From NCBI GenBank assembly GCA_012512705.1, contig JAAZDR010000073.1, positions 1 to 5,595 on the forward strand: a stretch of 5,595 nucleotides of DNA, read 5' to 3'. Every line of letters starts with the position of its first letter. Position 1 is the first letter of the stretch. Origin of the DNA: Bacillota bacterium (GTDB lineage Bacteria > Bacillota > Dethiobacteria > DTU022 > JAAZDR01). Both the position numbers and the translations under genes were made by a program. This document shows, piece by piece, positions 1 through 5,312 of this stretch. The notes under the pieces are model-generated. The model was not told where the DNA came from, searched no databases, and saw nothing but the letters and a program-made list of their open reading frames with translations.

Positions 1-422
1 GTAGTATGCTGATTATCAGTGTTTTGGTAGGAATAATGACCTACCTCGGATTTTTGTTTCTAGGGCTTGATTTTGCACTATTCCTCGGCCTTTTAAATGG
101 CACTACTAATTTAATTCCTTTTATCGGTCCGTTCATCGGCGCTGTCCCGGCAGTGGGTGTCGCGCTCCTTGATTCGCCGGCGCTTGCGTTACGTGTATTG
201 ATCTTGATCATTGTTATTCAACAGCTTGAAAGCCAGGTGATTTCCCCGCAATTATTAGGACGCAGTCTGGGGTTTCACCCACTATTTGTAATTTTTGCTT
301 TGCTCCTTGGAGGTCATTTAGCAGGTTTTAGGTGTCTTTTATTTGCCTTGCCCTTGGCTACAGCACTTAGAATATTTTTTAAACATTTTTGGCGAGTGAT
401 TGAATTAAGCATTCATAAGTAA
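1..422 (+). CDS. AI-2E family transporter (YrrI-like permease), C-terminal part, 5' end outside window
   Basis: This is a polytopic inner-membrane protein of the AI-2E/PerM superfamily, whose members are linked to autoinducer export, Na+/H+ antiport or general permease roles; the substrate here cannot be told. The frame is open to the left edge (a Ser codon precedes the first visible Met at 6), so the start lies outside; about 139 C-terminal residues of a family that usually has about 340-370 are present. Family signatures are clear: NLIPFIGPFIGAVPAVG in a loop between hydrophobic segments, then QQLESQVISPQLLG, then GFHP and a GG-x-x-x-GF...ALPLA terminal membrane segment. An Arg follows the terminal GF, where a neutral residue followed by Gly is more usual. 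In Bacillus subtilis a homologue (yrrI) also lies just upstream of alaS, which supports the call. The alaS promoter starts soon after the stop, so the two genes are probably at least partly transcribed separately. Confidence 0.88.
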   Translation, partial: SMLIISVLVGIMTYLGFLFLGLDFALFLGLLNGTTNLIPFIGPFIGAVPAVGVALLDSPALALRVLILIIVIQQLESQVISPQLLGRSLGFHPLFVIFALLLGGHLAGFRCLLFALPLATALRIFFKHFWRVIELSIHK

Positions 423-438
423 AATTTTTCCTGATTTG

Positions 439-467
439 TTGACACGTTAAAACATTGCTTATATAAT
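439..467 (+). promoter_or_regulatory. Consensus sigma-A promoter of alaS
   Basis: A perfect -35 box TTGACA (439-444) and a perfect -10 box TATAAT (462-467) are separated by exactly 17 bp. Transcription would be expected to start near 474, giving a leader of about 24 nt before the alaS ATG at 498. A leader this short cannot hold a T-box or another riboswitch. This is the strongest promoter-like element in the window and probably drives alaS, ireB, the reductase and ruvX. The start point is inferred, not observed. Confidence 0.88.
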
Positions 468-484
468 TGGTATTAAACAATGTC

Positions 485-491
485 GGGGAGG
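485..491 (+). promoter_or_regulatory. Ribosome binding site that fixes the alaS start at 498
   Basis: GGGGAGG lies 6 nt upstream of the ATG at 498. The earlier in-frame ATG at 480 would place this site inside the coding region, has no Shine-Dalgarno of its own, and would lie only about 6 nt from the predicted transcription start. Confidence 0.85.
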
Positions 492-497
492 CTAATT

Positions 498-3152
498 ATG
501 CGTACAAAAGAGATCCGTGAGGCATTTTTATCTTTTTTTGAAGAAAAAGGACACCTAATCCTGCCCAGTTTTTCCTTGGTTCCGCAGAGGGATTCCTCCC
601 TGCTCTTGATTGGTGCGGGAATGGCTCCTCTCAAACCTTACTTTACACAGGAGAAGACCCCCCCAAAAAAACGTATTGCCACCTGCCAAAAATGTGTGCG
701 CACAGCGGATATTGAAAGGGTCGGCGTTACTTCTCGCCATGCGACCTTTTTTGAAATGCTGGGGAACTTTTCTTTCGGTGATTATTTCAAGGAAGAGGCT
801 ATTCAATGGGCTTGGGAACTGGTTACCACCGTTTTTAAGCTGCCACAGGAACGCTTATGGGCTAGTGTTTACGAGGAAGATGATGAAGCCTTTAATATTT
901 GGAGAGAAAAAGTCAATCTTCCGGCAGAGCGAATTGTCAGGTTGGGTAAAGAGGATAATTTTTGGGAGATCGGAACAGGACCCTGTGGACCCTGTTCAGA
1001 AATATATTTTGATTTAGGACCTGAATACGGCTGTGGATGTCCTGATTGTCAGCCTGGTTGTGATTGCGATCGCTATCTTGAAATATGGAATCTCGTATTC
1101 ACGCAGTTCAATCGTAAAGAAGCAGGGGATCTTGAACCACTGGCACAAAAAAATATTGATACTGGTGCGGGGCTGGAACGGCTTGCAATTGTTCTCCAAG
1201 GCGTAGGTTCACTTTATGAGATCGATTCGGTCAAACCACTTTTGGACTATTTTGTTAATCTCAGCGCACAAAAATATGGTGTTGATCCTAAAAAGGATGT
1301 TTCTTTGTGTATACTTACTGAGCATATGCGTACAATTACCTTTCTTGTAGCTGATGGTGTTATGCCTTCCAACGAAGGTCGTGGATATGTGCTGCGCAGA
1401 ATTTTACGCCGCGCTGTCCGTCACGGCCATCTGCTGGGGCTAAATGAACCGTTTCTTTATAAGGCTGTTGACCAAGTATCGTCGCTTTTAGGAGACACAT
1501 ACACTGAGTTATATGAGCGGCAAGATTATATCCAACAAGTAATAAAACTTGAAGAGGTTCGTTTCCAGGAGACATTGGGACAGGGAATGGAGATCCTTGA
1601 GGAAGCTATCGCAAAATTACATAGGCAAAATGAAAAAATATTACCCGGAGAAGAAGCCTTTAAACTTTATGACACTTTCGGTTTCCCTCTTGATCTACCC
1701 CGAGAAATCCTTGAGGAAAATAATTTGAGCGTTGATGAATCTGCTTTTGAAGCAGCGCTGCAGGAACAGAGGGAGCGGACTCGGTCTGCACGTGCTAAGC
1801 AGGGTGCCTCCTTTAGTGGCGAGGATAATGTCTTTAGTGTGTTTAGTGAATTAAAAACCGAGTTTTGCGGCTATGATAAGTTGACGGAAGAAACACAGGT
1901 TCTTGCCATTCTCGCTAATGGCAAGAAAAAGGATAGAATAAGTGCTAGAAACGGCGACGAAGAAATATATATTTTTCTGGCACGAACCCCTTTTGATGCA
2001 GAAAGTGGTGGACAGGTCGGGGATCAGGGCCTCATTTTTAAAGAAGGGATGGAATTTAAGGTTCAGGATACGAAGCTTACTCCGGCCGGACAGTATGTCC
2101 ATAAAGGCATCCTTATCTCCGGGGAGCTCGCCGTAGGGGACAAGGTTACTGCAAAAGTTAACAGTTCGAGACGCAAGAGTATCAGGCGAAGCCATACCGC
2201 AATTCATCTTATTCATCAATCCCTGCGCGATCTGTTTGGTAATCATATCAGTCAGGCTGGTTCGCTCGTTGCTCCGGATCGCCTACGCTTTGATTTTACA
2301 CATTTTGCCCCATTAACTGAAGATGAGCTTAGAACACTGGAAGAGTTAATTAATAAAAAAATTTGGGATAATTTGCCTGTTAAAGTATTGCAAACCTCCC
2401 TTGATAACGCTCTGGATATAGGTGCAATTGCAATTTTTGAAGAGAAATATCTTGAGCAGGTACGGGTAGTCAATATCGGTGATTACAGCGTGGAGCTCTG
2501 TGGCGGCACTCATGTTTCCGCAACAGGTGAGATCGGCCTCCTGAAAATTGTTAGTGAGGGAGGTATAGGGACGGGCTTGCGGCGAATAGAGGCAGTAACA
2601 GGGGAGGAAGCTTATCGCTTTTTCATAAAGGTATTTGAGAAGCTGGATAACTTTGCTGAAAAGCTTAAAGTGAGTGTAGAGCAGGTTGAAAAAAAGCTTG
2701 ATGACTTGTTACAGGAACACCGAGAACTGCAGAAGCAATATCAAAAGCTCCGGCAGAAACAGATCTCTTTTCAAGTTGAAAAGTTGCTGTCTGAAGTTAA
2801 GCAAATTACCGGCGAGATCCCGCTGTTGAGCACAAAGGTCAATGTAGACGATATAGACGGTCTGCGGATACTGGCAGATCGGCTTAGGGAGCGTTTTACT
2901 ACAGGAGTTATCGTTCTAGGGGCTGCTAAAGACGGCAAAGTTTTTTTTGTAACAACTGTATCTAAAGATTTACAGGAAAAAGGACTGCATGCCGGTAAGC
3001 TAATTGGAGAAGTAGCTAAAATTGTTGGCGGTGGGGGCGGTGGTCGTCCTGATATGGCCCAGGCCGGGGGCAAAAAGCCTGAGGCTTTGAGGATAGCATT
3101 AATGGAAGTCCCAAAAATTATTGAGCGACAGCTGGCAAAACAGGTGGGTTAA
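498..3152 (+). CDS. alaS: Alanyl-tRNA synthetase
   Basis: This cytoplasmic class IIc enzyme charges tRNA-Ala with alanine and hydrolyses mischarged Ser- and Gly-tRNA-Ala. With the start at 498 it has 884 residues, close to the family norm of about 875-880. The N-terminal aminoacylation core shows RHATFFEMLGNFSFGDYFK (80-98), GTGPCGPCSE (159-168) and the motif 3 sequence GAGLERL (223-229). A cysteine-rich knuckle (Cys179, 181, 184, 188, 190) and a CxxC pair (Cys63, Cys66) resemble clostridial AlaS. The editing domain has the zinc ligands HTAIH (566-570) and CGGTH (668-672). A coiled-coil-like stretch lies around 713-772, and the C-Ala domain carries the GGGGGGRPDM signature (844-853). All modules are intact, so the enzyme should be active in both charging and editing. 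It is preceded by a consensus promoter with no T-box and followed 24 nt later by ireB. A 7C/7A homopolymer tract sits at 658-671 without breaking the frame. Confidence 0.98.
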   Translation: MRTKEIREAFLSFFEEKGHLILPSFSLVPQRDSSLLLIGAGMAPLKPYFTQEKTPPKKRIATCQKCVRTADIERVGVTSRHATFFEMLGNFSFGDYFKEEAIQWAWELVTTVFKLPQERLWASVYEEDDEAFNIWREKVNLPAERIVRLGKEDNFWEIGTGPCGPCSEIYFDLGPEYGCGCPDCQPGCDCDRYLEIWNLVFTQFNRKEAGDLEPLAQKNIDTGAGLERLAIVLQGVGSLYEIDSVKPLLDYFVNLSAQKYGVDPKKDVSLCILTEHMRTITFLVADGVMPSNEGRGYVLRRILRRAVRHGHLLGLNEPFLYKAVDQVSSLLGDTYTELYERQDYIQQVIKLEEVRFQETLGQGMEILEEAIAKLHRQNEKILPGEEAFKLYDTFGFPLDLPREILEENNLSVDESAFEAALQEQRERTRSARAKQGASFSGEDNVFSVFSELKTEFCGYDKLTEETQVLAILANGKKKDRISARNGDEEIYIFLARTPFDAESGGQVGDQGLIFKEGMEFKVQDTKLTPAGQYVHKGILISGELAVGDKVTAKVNSSRRKSIRRSHTAIHLIHQSLRDLFGNHISQAGSLVAPDRLRFDFTHFAPLTEDELRTLEELINKKIWDNLPVKVLQTSLDNALDIGAIAIFEEKYLEQVRVVNIGDYSVELCGGTHVSATGEIGLLKIVSEGGIGTGLRRIEAVTGEEAYRFFIKVFEKLDNFAEKLKVSVEQVEKKLDDLLQEHRELQKQYQKLRQKQISFQVEKLLSEVKQITGEIPLLSTKVNVDDIDGLRILADRLRERFTTGVIVLGAAKDGKVFFVTTVSKDLQEKGLHAGKLIGEVAKIVGGGGGGRPDMAQAGGKKPEALRIALMEVPKIIERQLAKQVG

Positions 3153-3161
3153 CAAAAGGGA

Positions 3162-3169
3162 AGGGGTGG
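3162..3169 (+). promoter_or_regulatory. Ribosome binding site of ireB, favouring the ATG at 3177
   Basis: The purine-rich AGGGGTGG, preceded by more G/A, sits 7 nt before the ATG at 3177 and only 4 nt before the adjacent in-frame TTG at 3174. The spacing and the stronger codon favour 3177, although initiation at TTG would add only one residue. Confidence 0.65.
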
Positions 3170-3176
3170 AAAATTG

Positions 3177-3446
3177 ATGGATGAGGCCTTTGGACACACA
3201 ATGAGGTTCCAGATAAAGGGCGATGAAGAAGAGAGTGTACGCAAGATCTTTTTCGAGGTCTATAAAGCACTGAAAGAAAAAGGCTATAATCCCCTAAATC
3301 AGATTGTTGGGTACCTTCTTTCTGGTGATCCTGCCTATATTACCAGTCACCGTAATGCGCGAAGCCTTATTCGCCGTATTGAACGCGATGAACTATTAGA
3401 AGCACTAGTGCGTAGCTATTTGCGGCAGGCAGAAGAAACGGAGTAA
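3177..3446 (+). CDS. ireB: IreB/ReoM family regulatory phosphoprotein (UPF0297, YrzL-like)
   Basis: This is a small soluble protein of 89 residues, matching the family length of about 88. Homologues are substrates of the PASTA-type Ser/Thr kinase: IreB in Enterococcus faecalis restrains cephalosporin resistance, and ReoM in Listeria controls ClpCP-dependent turnover of the peptidoglycan enzyme MurA. Visible signatures are the N-terminal FGHTMRF (5-11), whose Thr8 aligns with the conserved phosphorylated Thr, then [21 protein letters not shown] (35-55) and the basic/acidic helix [18 protein letters not shown] (58-75). It lies between alaS and the reductase, in its usual chromosomal position after alaS. 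The alternative TTG start at 3174 adds one Met. Identification is firm; the regulatory role is carried over from characterised homologues. No kinase or phosphatase gene is in this window. Confidence 0.95.
   Translation: MDEAFGHTMRFQIKGDEEESVRKIFFEVYKALKEKGYNPLNQIVGYLLSGDPAYITSHRNARSLIRRIERDELLEALVRSYLRQAEETE
3440..3443 (+). promoter_or_regulatory. Ribosome binding site of the aldo/keto reductase, inside the end of ireB
   Basis: GGAG lies 7 nt before the ATG at 3451 and within the last codons of ireB. The two genes are 4 nt apart. This layout suggests translational coupling. Confidence 0.6.
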
Positions 3447-3450
3447 GAGT

Positions 3451-4404
3451 ATGCTTGAGCGGCGATATTTGGGCAAAACGGGAATTGAAGTGTCGCGGCT
3501 TTGTTTTGGTTCTTTAACAATGGGGCCGCTCCAGGCAAATTTACCGTTAGAAGAAGGAGTTGCTCTTCTTTGTGCTGCCTTTGAGCGCGGAGTTAATTTT
3601 ATTGATACAGCCGAGCTATACAATAATTATGCTTATATTGCCGGAGCAATAAAAGCCAGCGGAAGAAGACCGGTTATTGCTATCAAAACTTACGCTTATA
3701 CGGCTGAACAGGCCTCTGCCAGTCTGGATAAAGCTTTACGGGAATTATGCGTTGACTATATTGATATTATTTTACTCCATGAACAGGAATCCCTGCTTAC
3801 GCTTAAGGGACACCTGCCGGCCTTGGAATACTTTTGGAAGGCGCGTGATAAAGGCAAAGTGAGGGCAGTCGGCCTCTCCTGTCACACGATAGCCGCCGTA
3901 AAGGCGGCTGTAACTTTTAACGGTATAGATGTGGTTCATCCGCTTTTGAATTATAAAGGGATCGGTATTATGGACGGTTCTGTAGAAGAGATGCTTGACG
4001 CAATAAAGGAAGCACACAATCAAGGGATAGGGATCTATACGATGAAACCCTTGGCTGGTGGACATTTGCTGCACGATGTGGAAAAAGCGTTCTCCTTTTT
4101 ACTTAAAGAAGAGAGTATTAATGCGGTTGCTGTAGGGATGGCTTCAGAAGCAGAGCTCGAATTTAACTGCCGTTTTTTCGCCGGCAGAAAAATTCCTAAC
4201 GATTTGAAGAGGTCTGCGGGTAGGCGGCCACGGCGTTTATTGTTGGAAAAAGAACTCTGCCAGATGTGTGGGAAATGTGTTGAGCGTTGTCCTACTCAGG
4301 CTTTAACGATTAAAGACAATAAGCTGCTCATTGAGCAGGCGCACTGTCTACTTTGTGGTTATTGTGGGTCTTCATGTCCGCAATTTTGTCTGCGGATCGG
4401 CTAG
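3451..4404 (+). CDS. Aldo/keto reductase with C-terminal 2x[4Fe-4S] ferredoxin domain
   Basis: This is a predicted cytoplasmic oxidoreductase of 317 residues. The first 250 or so form an aldo/keto reductase TIM barrel: it opens with the typical RRYLGKTGIEVSRLCFG, and the catalytic tetrad is visible as Asp52 and Tyr57 (FIDTAELYNN), Lys79 (IAIKT) and His110 (ILLHEQ). Such barrels normally use NAD(P)H to reduce carbonyls. The C-terminal 50 residues carry two complete cluster motifs, C270-x2-C273-x2-C276-x3-C280-P and C299-x2-C302-x2-C305-x3-C309-P, expected to bind two 4Fe-4S clusters and relay electrons to or from ferredoxin-like partners. Similar fusions are common in anaerobic Clostridia and archaea, mostly with unknown substrate. 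It is tightly packed between ireB (4 nt) and ruvX (13 nt), so it is probably cotranscribed with alaS. B. subtilis lacks a gene at this point in the cluster. Domain calls are firm; the reaction is unknown. Confidence 0.93.
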   Translation: MLERRYLGKTGIEVSRLCFGSLTMGPLQANLPLEEGVALLCAAFERGVNFIDTAELYNNYAYIAGAIKASGRRPVIAIKTYAYTAEQASASLDKALRELCVDYIDIILLHEQESLLTLKGHLPALEYFWKARDKGKVRAVGLSCHTIAAVKAAVTFNGIDVVHPLLNYKGIGIMDGSVEEMLDAIKEAHNQGIGIYTMKPLAGGHLLHDVEKAFSFLLKEESINAVAVGMASEAELEFNCRFFAGRKIPNDLKRSAGRRPRRLLLEKELCQMCGKCVERCPTQALTIKDNKLLIEQAHCLLCGYCGSSCPQFCLRIG

Positions 4405-4410
4405 GAGGGG
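4403..4410 (+). promoter_or_regulatory. Ribosome binding site of ruvX, overlapping the reductase stop codon
   Basis: AGGAGGGG begins within the reductase's TAG stop (4402-4404) and lies 7 nt before the GTG at 4418. The next in-frame start, ATG at 4430, is 19 nt away and too far. The site therefore fixes the GTG start and suggests coupling of the two genes. Confidence 0.85.
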
Positions 4411-4417
4411 ACGAAGA

Positions 4418-4840
4418 GTGCCTAGGTTAATGGGGCTTGATGTTGGGGAGAAGACGATCGGTATCGCGATTAGCGATCCGTTCGGTATTACGGCCCAGGG
4501 GCTTGAAACACTGAAGCGCTATAGTAAAAAAGCAGATTTGGCCAGGCTGCGCGATTTAGTAGATGAGTATGGTGTGGAAAAAATCATTGTGGGACTCCCT
4601 TTAAATATGGATGGAACGATTGGTCCCGCAGCTTCTAAGATAGAACAGTTCAGCATCGAGCTTGGAAAAAAACTTGGCGTTCCGGTGCAGACTTGGGACG
4701 AGCGACTCTCTACTGCTGCTGCGGAGCGTGCACTCTTGCAGGCAGATCTTAGTCGCGGCAAACGTAAAAAAATAATCGATAAGCTAGCTGCTGTTTTAAT
4801 TTTAGAAAGTTATTTAAGGCGCCAACAAAATAATAAATAA
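4418..4840 (+). CDS. ruvX: YqgF/RuvX family nuclease (putative Holliday junction resolvase, pre-16S rRNA nuclease)
   Basis: This 140-residue protein has a compact RNase H-like fold and matches the family length of about 138. Homologues were first named as putative Holliday junction resolvases; E. coli YqgF is needed for maturation of the 16S rRNA 5' end. The expected acidic active-site residues are present: Asp8 in MGLDVGEKTIGIA, Glu95 in WDERLST (93-99) and Asp121 in the DKLAAVLIL helix (121-129). The conserved GLPLNMDGTIGP (59-70) and SRGKRKKIIDK (112-122) segments match B. subtilis YrrK closely. The start is GTG at 4418, chosen for its strong Shine-Dalgarno at ideal spacing; the open frame extends further upstream into the reductase, but that part is not homologous. 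It follows the reductase by 13 nt, with the ribosome site overlapping that stop codon. Identification is firm; which activity dominates in this organism is inference. Confidence 0.96.
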   Translation: MPRLMGLDVGEKTIGIAISDPFGITAQGLETLKRYSKKADLARLRDLVDEYGVEKIIVGLPLNMDGTIGPAASKIEQFSIELGKKLGVPVQTWDERLSTAAAERALLQADLSRGKRKKIIDKLAAVLILESYLRRQQNNK

Positions 4841-4905
4841 AATAAAGTATTCTATTACTGCAGGTGGAAAAGATAAGATAAGAACGTTATGTTAAATTTA
4901 TAACA

Positions 4906-4914
4906 GGAAGAAGG
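4906..4914 (+). promoter_or_regulatory. Ribosome binding site of the DUF1292 gene, supporting a TTG start
   Basis: GGAAGAAGG ends 8 nt before the TTG at 4923. The frame upstream holds no ATG or GTG before an in-frame TAA at 4893-4895, so TTG is the only start that includes the conserved N-terminus. Confidence 0.7.
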
Positions 4915-4922
4915 TTTTTAGA

Positions 4923-5228
4923 TTGACAGAAAGAGAAGATCTGATTACTTTGCTTGATGAGGATGGAAAAGAACACAGTTTTGTCGTCCTTGATGTTTTA
5001 CCAGTTGATATGAAAGAATATGCCATTCTCGTGCCGCTAAATGATGATAAAGAAGATCTGGAGGAAGATGGTGAAGATGACGAAGAGGCGGTAATTTTTC
5101 GTATCGACGAGGAAGCTGGGGAGCAAATGCTTGTTGTAGTTGATGATGAAGAGGAATGGGACAAGGTTGCCAGGGAATGGGAAAACCGTCTCCAAGAATA
5201 CGAAGAACAAGGAGAAATTGAAGAATAA
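4923..5228 (+). CDS. DUF1292 family acidic protein (YrzB-like)
   Basis: This is a small cytoplasmic protein of 101 residues in the DUF1292 family, which has no established biochemical function. It starts at TTG with a good ribosome site. The N-terminal part reads as a beta-rich module (DLITLLDEDGKEHSFVVLDV, 6-25), followed by KEYAILVPL (31-39). A run of Asp/Glu at 41-55 then leads into a second module (AVIFRIDEEAGEQMLVVVDDEEEWDKV, 56-82), and the C-terminal tail is again acidic. The EEEWDKV segment resembles the DEEWD motif near the end of YrzB. The protein is strongly acidic overall with no membrane segment. Its place between ruvX and mltG is the conserved Firmicutes position, which supports the assignment more than similarity alone. 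It is separated from ruvX by 82 nt, a looser join than the upstream genes, with no clear terminator or promoter between. Confidence 0.88.
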   Translation: MTEREDLITLLDEDGKEHSFVVLDVLPVDMKEYAILVPLNDDKEDLEEDGEDDEEAVIFRIDEEAGEQMLVVVDDEEEWDKVAREWENRLQEYEEQGEIEE

Positions 5229-5245
5229 GTGTCGCACGTTTGCTG

Positions 5246-5274
5246 TTGCTATTAAGATTAATTTAGTATATAAA
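5246..5274 (+). promoter_or_regulatory. Candidate sigma-A promoter of mltG
   Basis: A -35-like TTGCTA (5246-5251, 4 of 6 consensus) and a -10-like TATAAA (5269-5274, 5 of 6) are spaced 17 bp apart, with an A/T-rich surround. Transcription would begin around 5281, about 30 nt before the mltG start. AT-rich spacers produce such matches by chance, so this is only a candidate for separate expression of mltG. Confidence 0.45.
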
Positions 5275-5298
5275 TTAGATAGAGATACAGGAGTTTGC

Positions 5299-5305
5299 GG
5301 AGGAG
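5299..5305 (+). promoter_or_regulatory. Ribosome binding site of mltG
   Basis: GGAGGAG sits 7 nt before the ATG at 5313, an ideal spacing. It supports the start of the mltG frame that runs off the window. Confidence 0.85.
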
Positions 5306-5312
5306 CTAACAG

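Noticed and set aside
450..482. Near-direct repeat AAACATTG (450-457) and AAACAATG (475-482) flanking the alaS -10 box, possibly an operator
   Set aside because: It is short, AT-rich and imperfect; chance occurrence is likely and no known operator matches.
480..497. Upstream in-frame ATG for alaS at 480
   Set aside because: It has no Shine-Dalgarno, lies almost at the predicted transcription start, and would bury the strong GGGGAGG site within the coding region.
610..1017. Second + strand open frame of 135 codons inside alaS
   Set aside because: It overlaps the fully conserved catalytic core in another frame and shows no recognisable domain.
2771..3073. Antisense open frame with a proline run opposite the end of alaS
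   Set aside because: The proline run is the complement of the Gly-rich C-Ala motif; the frame is a shadow of a well-supported gene and has no family features.
3891..3909. Perfect 7-bp inverted repeat AGCCGCC / GGCGGCT with a 5-nt loop inside the reductase gene
   Set aside because: It encodes an Ala-rich helix and lacks a proper T tract after the stem, so it is more likely codon-driven than a terminator.
4865..4893. Promoter-like TGGAAA and TATGTT at 17 bp upstream of the DUF1292 gene
   Set aside because: Each box matches only 4 of 6 consensus positions in an AT-rich spacer, which is too weak to list as a feature.
4898..5164. Antisense serine-rich open frame opposite the DUF1292 gene
   Set aside because: The serine run mirrors the GAA/GAT codons of the acidic protein; it is a compositional artefact.
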